A DNA stretch of 64,000 nucleotides from Lachnospiraceae bacterium (GTDB lineage Bacteria; Bacillota; Clostridia; Lachnospirales; Lachnospiraceae), in the NCBI GenBank assembly GCA_017508825.1, contig JAFWRC010000182.1, positions 1 to 64,000 of the forward strand. The letters are read 5' to 3'. Made by a program: the position numbers and the translations under genes. The notes below the pieces were generated by a model. That model made no database searches, was not told the DNA's origin, and saw only the letters and a program-made list of their open reading frames with translations. Shown piece by piece: positions 1-8,263 of the stretch (positions within the stretch are counted from its first letter, which is position 1; each line of letters opens with the position of its first letter).

Positions 1-505
1 CATTTTTTTATTCTTTCTTGAATTGTTAGCATTAATTCAATCGCAAATGACCAAGAAACAAAGAGAAAATCTTTTAAAAAAAATGCGAAAAACGATAAAG
101 ATTTTAAAAGTGTTTTTAATAAATCACAATCTTTTCATCACGATGAAGACTCAAAGACTTATGGCCCGTCTAAAATAAAGAAAATTATGGATAAATATAA
201 ATTTCCTTTGAATTACAAATTTTTTAAAACTACAAATGTTACTCCTATTATTAAAAGCCAAGGCGGTTGTGGTTCTTGTTGGGCTTTGCTTCAACTTTTG
301 CCTTAGCCTTTAGATACAATAAGTTAGGATATAATATTAGTTTATCTCCACAATATTTACTTTCATGTTATTTAAGAGAATGCGAGATGCGTGAATATCT
401 TATAAATTCACAATTTGCTTTAGTTACATATGGTACTGTAACCGAAACGTGTTTACCTTATTCTTCTGGGGATGGAAAAATTGTTGATGATTGTCTGAAT
501 GTAAA
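1..505 (+). pseudogene. Eukaryotic papain-family (C1) cysteine protease fragment, frameshifted
   Basis: This very AT-rich stretch encodes part of a secreted papain-like protease unlike anything else in the window. In frame 1 (about 22-285) a propeptide-like Lys/Asn-rich region leads to the catalytic motif GGCGSCWA, with the nucleophile Cys at codon 277-279. One T appears to be missing in the T-run at 285-289. The protein then continues in frame 3 with FASTFALAF, SLSPQYLLSC and a VTETCLPYSSGDG segment typical of the family. An in-frame TGA lies at 19-21 inside what looks like a signal peptide. Codon use and family point to a protist. The catalytic His/Asn half is absent because the sequence switches to bacterial cobQ. 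I infer a chimeric read or assembly, not gene transfer. Confidence 0.8.
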
Positions 506-518
506 AATGGCGAAAACT
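505..518. other. Chimeric junction: protist-like DNA to bacterial cobQ
   Basis: Protease-like coding ends near 505 and recognisable CobQ sequence (AEINLK) starts at 519. Base composition changes abruptly from roughly one quarter G+C to about one half. The two reading frames happen to match, so one open frame (267-1589) spans the join, but no known protein combines these halves. No repeat or insertion-sequence end is visible at the join. The exact breakpoint cannot be fixed within about 15 bases. Confidence 0.75.
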
Positions 519-1589
519 GCGGAGATCAATCTGAAACAGGAAGACATCGTGAATATGGGCATGGCGGAAATGGTGGATGCGCCGGTCCTGCTGGCGGCGG
601 ATATTGACCGCGGTGGTGTATTTGCGCAGATCTACGGAACGGTGATGCTTCTGGAACCGCATGAACGTGAACGGATCAAGGGGATCATCATCAATAAATT
701 CCGTGGGGATGTGGCACTATTGAAACCGGGCATCGAGCAGATCGAGGCGCTTTGCGGGATCCCGGTGGTCGGAGTTTTGCCTTATCTGAAAGTAGATATT
801 GATGAAGAAGACAGTCTGAGCGAGCGGATCGGGATGCGTCACGGCGAAGGCGCTTTAAAGATCGCTGTAGTACGTCTGCCGCATATTTCCAATTATACCG
901 ACTTTGCACCACTGGAAGAAGAGAGCATGGTTTCGCTTTGCTATACGGTAAAGAAGGAAGAATTACAGAAAGCGAATGTGATCATCCTTCCCGGAAGCAA
1001 GAATACTCTGGGGGATCTTCAGTGGCTGAAGGGAACCGGGCTGGACATCGTGATCCGGCGATGCGCAAAAGAAGGCGCTGTCGTGATCGGGGTCTGCGGC
1101 GGATATCAGATGCTGGGTGAGACGATCACGGAGGAACAAACAATGGTGAGGGGGCTTTCACTGCTTCCGGCGGATACGGTTTTTGCCGAACAGAAAGTCC
1201 GTACCAGAGTGCAGGGACGGGTGACCGCATTAAACGGAGATCACACATCACTTTCCGGACTGGAACTGGAAGGATACGAGATCCATATGGGGGTGAGCAG
1301 GCTGCATCCGGAGGCACAGCCGTTTTGCAGCCTGACGGATCAGAACGGTGGAAGTAAGGAGGATGGCTGCGTGAACGGGCAGATCTTCGGCACTTATCTG
1401 CACGGTCTCTTTGATGCAGATGCATTCCGCACGGTCTTTTTGCAGTTCGCCTGCAAACACGCCGGGATACCCTGGAGGGCGGAAGCACGCGCAGACCGGA
1501 ATGCTTACCGTCAGCAGCAGTACGACATCCTGGAACAGGCAATCCGTGAGAACCTGGATATGGAAGCAATCTATAAGATGCTGCGGTAA
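519..1589 (+). CDS. cobQ: Cobyric acid synthase (CobQ/CbiP), 5'-truncated
   Basis: This enzyme amidates adenosylcobyrinic a,c-diamide at the b, d, e and g side chains using glutamine and ATP. The remaining 356 residues cover the second half of the BioD-like ATPase domain (NMGMAEMVDAPV, ADIDRGGVFA) and the whole glutamine amidotransferase domain. That domain has the nucleophile Cys in GVCGGYQMLG, the GSKNTLGDL segment and the His of TYLHGLFD. Full-length CobQ is about 500 residues; the first ~140, including the P-loop, are replaced by foreign sequence at the junction. It leads a cobalamin cluster with cbiC 24 bp downstream. Confidence 0.95.
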   Translation, partial: AEINLKQEDIVNMGMAEMVDAPVLLAADIDRGGVFAQIYGTVMLLEPHERERIKGIIINKFRGDVALLKPGIEQIEALCGIPVVGVLPYLKVDIDEEDSLSERIGMRHGEGALKIAVVRLPHISNYTDFAPLEEESMVSLCYTVKKEELQKANVIILPGSKNTLGDLQWLKGTGLDIVIRRCAKEGAVVIGVCGGYQMLGETITEEQTMVRGLSLLPADTVFAEQKVRTRVQGRVTALNGDHTSLSGLELEGYEIHMGVSRLHPEAQPFCSLTDQNGGSKEDGCVNGQIFGTYLHGLFDADAFRTVFLQFACKHAGIPWRAEARADRNAYRQQQYDILEQAIRENLDMEAIYKMLR

Positions 1590-1613
1590 ACCGGAGTATG
1601 TAAAGGAGAAAAC

Positions 1614-2252
1614 ATGGAACGGGATGAATTGACTTACTATGCGCCTTCCGAGATCGAGAAGCGAAGCTTCGAGATCATCACGGAGGAACTGAAGAATATA
1701 CCGCACGAAGAATGGGAAGAAAAGAAGGCGTTGGTGATCAAGCGTGTGATTCATACGACTGCGGATTTTTCCTTTGCGGAGAGCCTTTGCTTTTCGGAAG
1801 ATGTGGTGGATAAGGCATTGCAGTATCTGCGGGACGGTGCTTCGATCATCACGGACACATCGATGGCGATGTCCGGGATCAACAAGAAGAAGCTTTCTTC
1901 TTTAGGAGGAAGTGTGCACTGCTTTATGGCGGATGAAGAAGTGGCAAAGGAAGCAAAGGTGCGCGGCATCACCAGAGCAAGTGTGAGCATGGAACAGACG
2001 GCAGCGATGGGAGAAGACTTTATTTATGCCGTGGGGAATGCGCCGACGGCATTGGTGACACTTTTTGATATGGTAAAAGCAGGGCAGCTGCATCCGAAAC
2101 TGATCATCGGCGTGCCGGTCGGTTTTGTGAATGTGGTGGAGGCCAAGGAACTGATCATGCAGCTGGACGTGCCGTATATCGTAGCACGCGGAAGGCGGGG
2201 CGGAAGCAATGTAGCGGCTGCAATCTGTAACGCACTGCTGTATCAGGTGTAA
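1614..2252 (+). CDS. cbiC: Precorrin-8X/cobalt-precorrin-8 methylmutase
   Basis: This 212-residue protein matches CbiC/CobH along its full length. It moves the C-11 methyl group to C-12 to form (cobalt-)hydrogenobyrinate. The catalytic-His segment RVIHTTADFSF, the TDTSMAMSGI loop and the C-terminal GVPVGFVNVVEAKE and GRRGGSNVAAA segments are all present. A good Shine-Dalgarno (AAAGGAGAA) lies just upstream of ATG 1614. It sits between cobQ and the phosphatase-adenosyltransferase fusion, as expected for an adenosylcobalamin operon. Confidence 0.95.
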   Translation: MERDELTYYAPSEIEKRSFEIITEELKNIPHEEWEEKKALVIKRVIHTTADFSFAESLCFSEDVVDKALQYLRDGASIITDTSMAMSGINKKKLSSLGGSVHCFMADEEVAKEAKVRGITRASVSMEQTAAMGEDFIYAVGNAPTALVTLFDMVKAGQLHPKLIIGVPVGFVNVVEAKELIMQLDVPYIVARGRRGGSNVAAAICNALLYQV

Positions 2253-2265
2253 GCAGCCACAGAGC

Positions 2266-2320
2266 AGCCACAGGGACGGTTCTCCGGTCCAAAATGAGCC
2301 AGAGAACCGTCCCCATGGCT
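2266..2320. repeat. Inverted intergenic repeat of the GGGACGGTTCT family
   Basis: AGCCA-CAGGGACGGTTCTC (2266-2284) is mirrored by GAGAACCGTCCCCATGGCT (2302-2320) across a 17-nt loop. The same core recurs as three direct copies and one inverted copy at 60510-60625. It lies between cbiC and the next gene, so the operon transcript would carry a strong hairpin. From memory, GGGACGGTTCT-type intergenic repeats are frequent in Clostridia and resemble REP elements mobilised by Y1-type (RAYT) transposases; none is in the window. Confidence 0.7.
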
Positions 2321-2338
2321 AACGGAGAGGATAAAACT

Positions 2339-3451
2339 ATGTATATCAATTTACTGCGACATGGAGAAACGGAAAGACAAGAAGAAAAACGTTATTATGG
2401 TAAAACTGATGTAGCACTGTCGGAAGAAGGCAGGGAAAAACTGTTTGCATCAGGTAATAAGCCGGAGCGAGTATATGTTTCCGGATTGTCCCGCAGCCGG
2501 CAGACGGCGGAGATCATTTATCCGGGAGCTGAGTATATCGTGGTTCCGGAGCTTAATGAAATGGATTTCGGGGACTTTGAAGGAAAGAACTGGTATGAAA
2601 TGAAAGACGATCCGGAGTATCAGGCCTGGGTGGATTCGGAGTGTACGGGCCGGTGTCCCGGCGGCGAGAGCAAGACGGAGTTTTCCGGGCGGATCTGTAA
2701 AGCGATGACGGAACTGGTTGCGCGGGAGACAAAGGAAGGGCGGAATGAGATCTTTATCGTAGCGCATGGCGGTACCATTATGGCATCCCTGGAACGTTTC
2801 GGTACCGATCGGAACGGAGAGTACTACGAATGGCTGCCGGGATACGGGGAAGGCTATCGGATCGAGTGTACTTGGAAAGGGACGGATATGCAGTGGTCGG
2901 TGATCCGCAGACTTTCTTATGATAAATCCGCAGGAAGGATACATCTTTATTACGGAGAAGGCCGCGGAAAGACAAGTATTGCCATGGGAACGGCACTGCG
3001 GGCGTTACGCGCGGGACGGCAGGTAAAGATCGTTCAGTTTTGCAAAAGCAAAGGGAGCGGTGAAACGGAACAACTGGAAAAACTTGGGGCAATGGCATAT
3101 TACGGTAAGGAAGGCGCCGGTTTTGTTTCCGCAATGAATGAAGCACAGAAAAAAACACTGAAGGAAAAACAGACAGATCTGCTGAAAGAGATCTTGTTTG
3201 CACCGATCCCTTATCCGGAAGGGAGTTTATTGATCCTGGATGAGGTGTGTGCGGCGCTGGAGCAGGATGTTCTTGACGAAGCAACGGTATGGGATACGGT
3301 CGTACGGAAAAAATCTCCGATCGAGATCATTATGACCGGCCGGCACCCGAAGGGCTGGATGCTTGCGGCATCTGATTATGTGACGGAACTGAAAGAGATA
3401 CAACATCCGTATCACGACGGACTGACGGCACGGGCCGGGATCGAATTCTGA
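2339..3451 (+). CDS. Histidine phosphatase (CobC-like) fused to cob(I)alamin adenosyltransferase (CobA/BtuR)
   Basis: This 370-residue protein joins two cobalamin enzymes. Residues 1 to about 190 are a phosphoglycerate-mutase-type phosphatase with LLRHGETER, a second catalytic region (VAHGGTI) and DFGDFEGKNW, consistent with alpha-ribazole-phosphate phosphatase. Residues ~200-370 are a CobA/BtuR domain with the P-loop YYGEGRGKTS, LILDEV, and the ending HPYHDGLTARAGIEF typical of corrinoid adenosyltransferases. I start it at ATG 2339, 8 nt after GGAGAGG. An upstream in-frame ATG at 2294 lies within the inverted repeat and has no ribosome site. The fused order (phosphatase first) would produce both activities from one polypeptide. 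Confidence 0.88.
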   Translation: MYINLLRHGETERQEEKRYYGKTDVALSEEGREKLFASGNKPERVYVSGLSRSRQTAEIIYPGAEYIVVPELNEMDFGDFEGKNWYEMKDDPEYQAWVDSECTGRCPGGESKTEFSGRICKAMTELVARETKEGRNEIFIVAHGGTIMASLERFGTDRNGEYYEWLPGYGEGYRIECTWKGTDMQWSVIRRLSYDKSAGRIHLYYGEGRGKTSIAMGTALRALRAGRQVKIVQFCKSKGSGETEQLEKLGAMAYYGKEGAGFVSAMNEAQKKTLKEKQTDLLKEILFAPIPYPEGSLLILDEVCAALEQDVLDEATVWDTVVRKKSPIEIIMTGRHPKGWMLAASDYVTELKEIQHPYHDGLTARAGIEF

Positions 3452-3454
3452 ACC

Positions 3455-3496
3455 AAAAAGTCTTTTGCATAAATAAGCAAAGGACTTTTTTCTTTT
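3455..3496 (+). terminator. Rho-independent terminator of the cobalamin operon
   Basis: AAAAGTCTTTTGC and GCAAAGGACTTTT form a long stem around an AT-rich loop, followed by TTCTTTTTT. It ends the cbi/cob transcript directly after the fusion gene. Confidence 0.85.
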
Positions 3497-3602
3497 TTAT
3501 AGAGATGACACTCGAAGTTTACATAAACGCGCCAAATCGGTGCTTGACAAAAATGTACAAAAAAACTGAAAAAAATTTATGTAAAAATTGTACAAAAATC
3601 AA

Positions 3603-3657
3603 TTTACAAAGACATGGCTATCTGATAATATTTGATTAAGAAATGCTAGTATACAAG
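3603..3657 (+). promoter_or_regulatory. Promoter and GntR-type operator upstream of the GntR gene
   Basis: TTTACA (3603-3608), a 17-nt spacer and TAATAT (3626-3631) form a plausible sigma-A promoter. Just past the expected start site lies CTAGTATACAAG (3646-3657), a palindrome with GTATAC core. That matches the style of operators of FCD-type GntR regulators, so autoregulation is likely (inference). The rest of 3452-3698 is AT-rich, with two GTACAAAAA-like direct motifs at 3554 and 3589, and holds no gene. Confidence 0.55.
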
Positions 3658-3698
3658 TACGCTACCATGAAAATGCAGGCAAAGAGAGAGAGGAGACG

Positions 3699-4376
3699 AT
3701 GGTAAAATATAAAAAATTACCCCGTGAGACGGCAAGAGATTATGCGCTCAGGGTGTTAAAAGACAGTATTCTCTCTTTTGAGCTGGAGCCGGGGACAGCG
3801 GTATCCGAAAATGAGATCGCTGCGGAGCTCGGGATCTCACGTACACCGGTCAGAGAAGCGATCATCGAACTCAGCAAAGCTTATCTGATCGAGATCTTTC
3901 CGCAAAAGGGAAGCTTCATTTCACTGATCGATCCGAAAATGGTGGAGGAAGCCAGATTTTTAAGAAAGATTACGGACATTGCGGTGATCGAGGAAGTATG
4001 TGAGATTGCGGAGGAAGCAGATATCGCACTTTTGGAGGACAATGTGGCGCTTCAGGAGTTTTATCTTTCCAAAGGCATGACAGAAAAACTGTTTGATCTG
4101 GACAACCAGTTTCATAAAAGTATTTACGAGATTGCCAGGAAAGATATCATTTATGAGATCCATTCCACATTGATGATCCATTTTGACAGAGTACGTAATC
4201 TGTCGGTAGAGACGGCAAAGGACTTCAAGGTAGTAGGAGATCATCGGGCTATGCTCGACGCGATCAAGGCGGGAGATAAACAGGCAGCCGCCGCGCTCGT
4301 GGACAAGCATTTGAACAGATATCCGATCGATGAAAAAGCGATCAGAGAGCATAAGCCGGATTATTTCAAAGAGTAA
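3699..4376 (+). CDS. GntR-family transcriptional regulator (FadR/FCD type)
   Basis: This 225-residue regulator has an N-terminal winged helix-turn-helix (about residues 10-75, with SENEIAAELGISRTPVREAI) and an all-helical FCD ligand domain (about 85-215). FCD domains bind small carboxylates, and relatives such as UxuR and ExuR respond to hexuronate intermediates. The gene is first in a locus for aldouronate transport and glucuronate breakdown (uxuA, uxuB), so a hexuronate-responsive repressor is likely; the ligand is inference. The start is supported by AGAGAGGAGACG before ATG 3699. Confidence 0.9.
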   Translation: MVKYKKLPRETARDYALRVLKDSILSFELEPGTAVSENEIAAELGISRTPVREAIIELSKAYLIEIFPQKGSFISLIDPKMVEEARFLRKITDIAVIEEVCEIAEEADIALLEDNVALQEFYLSKGMTEKLFDLDNQFHKSIYEIARKDIIYEIHSTLMIHFDRVRNLSVETAKDFKVVGDHRAMLDAIKAGDKQAAAALVDKHLNRYPIDEKAIREHKPDYFKE

Positions 4377-4389
4377 GGAGGTAGAAAAA

Positions 4390-5352
4390 GTGGCTAGAAA
4401 GAAGAAGCAAGTACAAGTAGAAAAGAAACCATTCACAAAAGAGGATCTGTGGATCTATGTAAAAAGGTATTGGCAGCTGTATCTTTTGCTGCTGCTTCCG
4501 ATGATTTATTTCCTGGTATTTAAGTACAGTCCGATGTACTACATTTTGATCGCATTCAAAAAGTACAGTATTGTGCAGAAAGTATCGGAAATGCCCTGGG
4601 CAAAGAACCATGGTTTTGAGTATTTCCTGAAGGCATTCAAGAATAAGGACTTTATCAACGCGCTGCGCAATACGGTCTTCCTGAACCTGTTCGATATCAT
4701 CGTAGGTTTCCCGGTGCCGATCATCTTTGCGCTGCTGCTGAATGAGCTTCGTTTCAAATTCTTTAAGAAAACGGTACAGACGGTAGCATATATGCCGCAC
4801 TTCCTTTCCTGGGTCATCATCTACGGTCTGGCAATGCAGCTGTTCTCACCGACCAACGGTTTTGTAAATATGCTGATCACCAAGCTGGGAGGAGAAGCGG
4901 TTCACTTCCTGGATGATCCGAACAAGTGGGTAGGAACCTATATCGGTCTCAGTGTATGGCAGTCCTTCGGTTGGAACTCCATTATCTACCTGGCAGCAAT
5001 CTCCGGTATCTCTCCGGAGCTTTATGAGGCGGCTTCCGTAGACGGCGCGAACCGTTTCCAGAAGATGTGGCACATCACACTTCCGGGTATCCGCCCTACC
5101 ATCGTGGTACTTCTGATCCTGGCACTTGGTAATGTCCTTGGTTCCGGATTCGACAGACCTTACGTATTACAGAACAACCTGGTTATGAAGAATGCGGAAG
5201 TTATCGCAACATTCGTTTACAAATACGGTATCAAGGGGTTGCAGTTCTCCCTTACCACAGCGGTTGGTCTGTTCCAGTCCATCGCAAACGTAATATTCCT
5301 GTTGCTTGCAAACTGGTTCTCCCGTAAGATGGGCGAGCGCGGAATTATGTAA
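4390..5352 (+). CDS. Sugar ABC transporter permease, LplB family
   Basis: This is a 320-residue inner-membrane permease of the carbohydrate uptake 1 type. After a Lys-rich cytoplasmic start there are six predicted membrane segments (from YLLLLLPMIYFLVF to the C-terminus) and the EAA-loop region YEAASVDGANRFQKMWHITL, which docks the ATPase. I choose GTG 4390 because AAGGAGGT lies 7 nt upstream. An in-frame ATG at 4330 would overlap the regulator gene and lacks a ribosome site. Its partner permease and binding protein follow. The ATPase is not encoded here, as is common when a shared MsmX-type ATPase serves several transporters. Confidence 0.9.
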   Translation: MARKKKQVQVEKKPFTKEDLWIYVKRYWQLYLLLLLPMIYFLVFKYSPMYYILIAFKKYSIVQKVSEMPWAKNHGFEYFLKAFKNKDFINALRNTVFLNLFDIIVGFPVPIIFALLLNELRFKFFKKTVQTVAYMPHFLSWVIIYGLAMQLFSPTNGFVNMLITKLGGEAVHFLDDPNKWVGTYIGLSVWQSFGWNSIIYLAAISGISPELYEAASVDGANRFQKMWHITLPGIRPTIVVLLILALGNVLGSGFDRPYVLQNNLVMKNAEVIATFVYKYGIKGLQFSLTTAVGLFQSIANVIFLLLANWFSRKMGERGIM

Positions 5353-5367
5353 GGAGGTTGTCTGAAG

Positions 5368-6267
5368 ATGAAAGTAGAAATGCAAAACCCGACAGTTAAT
5401 GTCAGCCGATTAAAAACAAAAGTAGGAGACTGGGTGATCGTTGCTCTCTGCGTGATCATTATGATCATCTGCCTGTTGCCGATGGTCAACCTGCTGGCAA
5501 GATCCCTGTCTTCCAATGAATATCTGATCCGTCACGAAGTATACCTGTTGCCGAAGGGGTTCAACACCAGCGCATACACCACGGTATTTAAGGATCCGAA
5601 GTATTTAAGATCCTTTGCCTGGACAGCTTTTCTGACACTGGTTTGTACATTTGTCAGCCTTCTGATGAGTACGCTTTGTGCATATCCGCTGATCTTTGGT
5701 CAGCTGAAGGGCAGAAAGATCTTCAACGTGATCATTACCATTACAATGTTCTTCAATGCAGGTACCATCCCGAACTACCTGCTGATGCAGAACCTGAAGC
5801 TTCTGGATAACCCGCTGGTACTGATCATCCCGGGATGCTTAAGCGTGTACAATATGATCATTCTGCGAAGCTTCTTCTACGGTATTCCGGACTCTTTGAG
5901 AGAAGCAGCAGAGATCGACGGCGCAAGCTACTGGACGATCCTTTGGAATGTGTACATTCCGCTGTCCAAGCCGGTACTGGCTACCCTGGCTCTGTTCTAT
6001 GCAGTAGGCCGCTGGAATGGTTATTCCGATGCCCTTCTGTATATGAAGAAAGAGCAGTTTTACCCGCTGCAGCTGTTGATCTATAATATCCTGCAGAACG
6101 TAAACCAGATCGAAGTGACTACGCAGGAAGGTTTCTCGACACCGGGTCTTCAGGAATCGATCCGTGCAGCAGTCGTTATGTTCTCGACCGTACCGATCCT
6201 CTGCATCTATCCGGGACTGCAGAAGTACTTCATTCAGGGTGTTACCATTGGTGCGGTAAAAGAGTAA
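5368..6267 (+). CDS. Sugar ABC transporter permease, YtcP/LplC family
   Basis: This 299-residue second permease has six membrane segments starting at VGDWVIVALCVIIMIICLLP and the EAA motif around REAAEIDGASYWTILWNVYIPL. It ends in FIQGVTIGAVKE, the usual tail of the family. AAGGAGGT lies before ATG 5368, and the gap to the first permease is only 15 bp, so the two are co-transcribed. With the adjacent lipoprotein it should import oligosaccharides. Placement next to GH115 and uxuAB suggests aldouronates (xylo-oligosaccharides with (methyl)glucuronic acid). Confidence 0.9.
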   Translation: MKVEMQNPTVNVSRLKTKVGDWVIVALCVIIMIICLLPMVNLLARSLSSNEYLIRHEVYLLPKGFNTSAYTTVFKDPKYLRSFAWTAFLTLVCTFVSLLMSTLCAYPLIFGQLKGRKIFNVIITITMFFNAGTIPNYLLMQNLKLLDNPLVLIIPGCLSVYNMIILRSFFYGIPDSLREAAEIDGASYWTILWNVYIPLSKPVLATLALFYAVGRWNGYSDALLYMKKEQFYPLQLLIYNILQNVNQIEVTTQEGFSTPGLQESIRAAVVMFSTVPILCIYPGLQKYFIQGVTIGAVKE

Positions 6268-6344
6268 TAGTGAACAAAATATGAATGTAATATTAATGAG
6301 ATATTAACGTATTGCGAAACAGATGTGAACATGCTATTATGATT

Positions 6345-6373
6345 TTGACGGCGACTGAGCCGCAAAATATAAA
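6345..6373 (+). promoter_or_regulatory. Promoter for the binding-protein gene
   Basis: TTGACG (6345-6350) and TATAAA (6368-6373) are 17 nt apart, 42 bp before the start codon of the solute-binding lipoprotein. It would allow the binding protein to be made in excess of the permeases, which fits its highly biased codon use. Confidence 0.6.
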
Positions 6374-6414
6374 CCAATTCACTTACGTAATAAATGTAAG
6401 AAGGAGGAAAACAA

Positions 6415-8136
6415 ATGAAGAACAGAGTTTTGTCAATTCTTTTGACAGGGTCTATGGTTCTCTCCCTTGCTGCATGCGGAAAAGGCGGAGATACCAATCA
6501 GCCGGTAAACAGCAATCCTGCTGAACCGACTGAGGAAGTAAAGGCTTCCGAGATCTTCGAAGAGCCTCAGGAAAACATCGAGGGCGGAAGCAGTTCCGAA
6601 CTGGTAGATGGTAAGTTTGCTGAGACTAGAAAGATCACTGTTGAGATCTACGATCGTGGTAACGACGGCGGTTCTGATCCGACCAACAACATGTATACCG
6701 ATTACATCAAGAAGGGTATGCTGGAAGACCACAACGTAGAGGTTGAGTTCGTTAAGGTTCCTCGTTGGACTGAGACCGATGAGATCAACAACCTGCTGGC
6801 AGCAGGTACTGCACCGGACATCTGCCTGACCTATTCTTATCCGACCATTCAGACCTATGCTGACATGGGTGGTGTGATCGATCTGCAGGATCTGGTAGTA
6901 GACAACAAGAACGATATCCCTCATCTCTGGGAGTGGCTGGGTACCACCAATATGTACTGGGACAAGAGTGTTGAGGATGGTACTCTGTGGGCAATCGAAG
7001 GTAAGCGTGCAAACAACAACCGTATCGTTACCTACATCCGTAAGGACTGGCTGGATACTCTTGGTCTGAAAGAGCCGACCACGAGAGAAGAGTTCTACGA
7101 ATGCATCTGTGCATTCCGTGACAACGCAGATCAGCTGCTTGGCAAGGATGCAAAGCAGATGGTTCCGTTCTCCGTATCCTCTGACGTAGGCTGGAGAGCA
7201 GCACTGATCATCGAGTCCTTTATGGATCCGGACATCACAGATAAAGAGTTCTATGTAAACGGCTTTGATGACAGAAAGCTGACCCAGAACGGCACCAAGG
7301 AAGCTATCCAGCTTCTGAACCAGTGGTACAACGAAGGCCTTATGTGGAATGATTTTGCAATCGCAGAGTCCAATACTGAGGATGATATGATGAAGGCAGG
7401 TTATGTTGGTGCATTTATGCACAACTGGGACTATCCTTTCCGTAACGGTGAGGACTCTATCAATGCTAACCTTCAGAGAAACGTTGGCGAAGATGCAAAA
7501 TTCGTAGCAATTGACTGCTTTGAAAACGCTAAGGGCGAATATGTGAAGTATTGCGATTCCACCGCCGGTGACCGTAAGATCTTCTTCCCGACCACCAATG
7601 ATGAGCCGCTGGCATCCCTGCTGTATCTGGATTGGATCTCTGATCCGGAACACATCGAGTACCTGCAGGTCGGTGATGAGGGCGTGACCCACAACGTAAC
7701 TGCTGATGGCGCTTATACCTTTATGGCAGCTACCGGTGATGCGATCATGAACTCCGGTCAGAACATCGATATGACCATCACCTGCAACGGTCTGCACCTG
7801 TCCACAGACGAGCTGACACTGGCTTCTCTGGCAAACAACTACCCGCCTTGTGATCCGGAAGATGTAGCTAAGGCTAACGAGATCGCTTGCAACGGCAAGA
7901 GACCTACCAAGAACGCTAAGATCACTTCCATCGAAGCTGAAACCGGTATGGGTGAAGCTCTGAACGGTAAGAGAGATGTTATCTACGATACCTGCATGAG
8001 CTGCAAGCCGGAAGAGTTCGACGCTAAGTGGGAAGAGCTGATGACAGATTATCTGACCTCCGGTGGCCAGGCGATCATCGATGAGCGTACCGAAAAATGG
8101 GAAGCTCAGTATGGCACCAAGGATATGCTTGACTAA
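6415..8136 (+). CDS. Solute-binding lipoprotein of the aldouronate-type ABC transporter
   Basis: This 573-residue extracellular binding protein carries a lipoprotein signal peptide with lipobox LAAC (Cys at about residue 21), followed by a Pro/Glu/Thr/Asn-rich linker. The mature part resembles LplA-type family-1 binding proteins (LLAAGTAPDICLTY, RKDWLDTLGLKEPTT, AGYVGAFMHNWDYPFRN). Codon use is strongly biased to AAC, GAC, ACC and CTG compared with its neighbours, a sign of high expression. AAGGAGGAAAACAA precedes ATG 6415. Genomic context suggests acidic xylo-oligosaccharides as ligand; the sequence alone does not show it. Confidence 0.92.
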   Translation: MKNRVLSILLTGSMVLSLAACGKGGDTNQPVNSNPAEPTEEVKASEIFEEPQENIEGGSSSELVDGKFAETRKITVEIYDRGNDGGSDPTNNMYTDYIKKGMLEDHNVEVEFVKVPRWTETDEINNLLAAGTAPDICLTYSYPTIQTYADMGGVIDLQDLVVDNKNDIPHLWEWLGTTNMYWDKSVEDGTLWAIEGKRANNNRIVTYIRKDWLDTLGLKEPTTREEFYECICAFRDNADQLLGKDAKQMVPFSVSSDVGWRAALIIESFMDPDITDKEFYVNGFDDRKLTQNGTKEAIQLLNQWYNEGLMWNDFAIAESNTEDDMMKAGYVGAFMHNWDYPFRNGEDSINANLQRNVGEDAKFVAIDCFENAKGEYVKYCDSTAGDRKIFFPTTNDEPLASLLYLDWISDPEHIEYLQVGDEGVTHNVTADGAYTFMAATGDAIMNSGQNIDMTITCNGLHLSTDELTLASLANNYPPCDPEDVAKANEIACNGKRPTKNAKITSIEAETGMGEALNGKRDVIYDTCMSCKPEEFDAKWEELMTDYLTSGGQAIIDERTEKWEAQYGTKDMLD

Positions 8137-8173
8137 TTCAGGCAGTATCATCACAGATGTAAAGTAATTTAGG

Positions 8174-8206
8174 ATGACGCTCCGCGAAAGCGGGGCGTCA
8201 TTTGTA
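8174..8206 (+). terminator. Hairpin after the binding-protein gene
   Basis: ATGACGCTCCGC-GAAA-GCGGGGCGTCAT is a 12-bp stem with a stable GAAA tetraloop, followed by a short T-poor tail (TTGTAAAAA). It probably limits read-through into the GH115 gene and protects the lipoprotein mRNA 3' end, another way of raising the binding protein over the enzymes. Confidence 0.7.
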
Positions 8207-8212
8207 AAAAGA

Positions 8213-8228
8213 GTGTAAGCGTTTAAAT
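8213..8228. promoter_or_regulatory. cre-like site upstream of GH115
   Basis: GTGTAAGCGTTTAAAT matches the CcpA cre consensus WTGNNARCGNWWWCAW at all but two fixed positions (first base and the C near the end). It lies 36 bp before the GH115 start, where catabolite repression of a xylan enzyme would be expected. Prediction by eye only. Confidence 0.4.
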
Positions 8229-8263
8229 TCGAGTTATTTGGGAATGTTTGAATGGAGGATAGG

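Noticed and set aside
267..1589. A single 440-codon protein fusing a protease to cobyric acid synthase
   Set aside because: The open frame crosses an abrupt base-composition change, and the protease part starts after its own catalytic motif in another frame. It is a by-product of the chimeric join.
6433..8154. A 573-codon minus-strand open frame opposite the binding-protein gene
   Set aside because: It exists because the strongly biased codons of the plus-strand gene lack stops in that frame. It has no ribosome site and no family features, and the plus-strand gene is certain.
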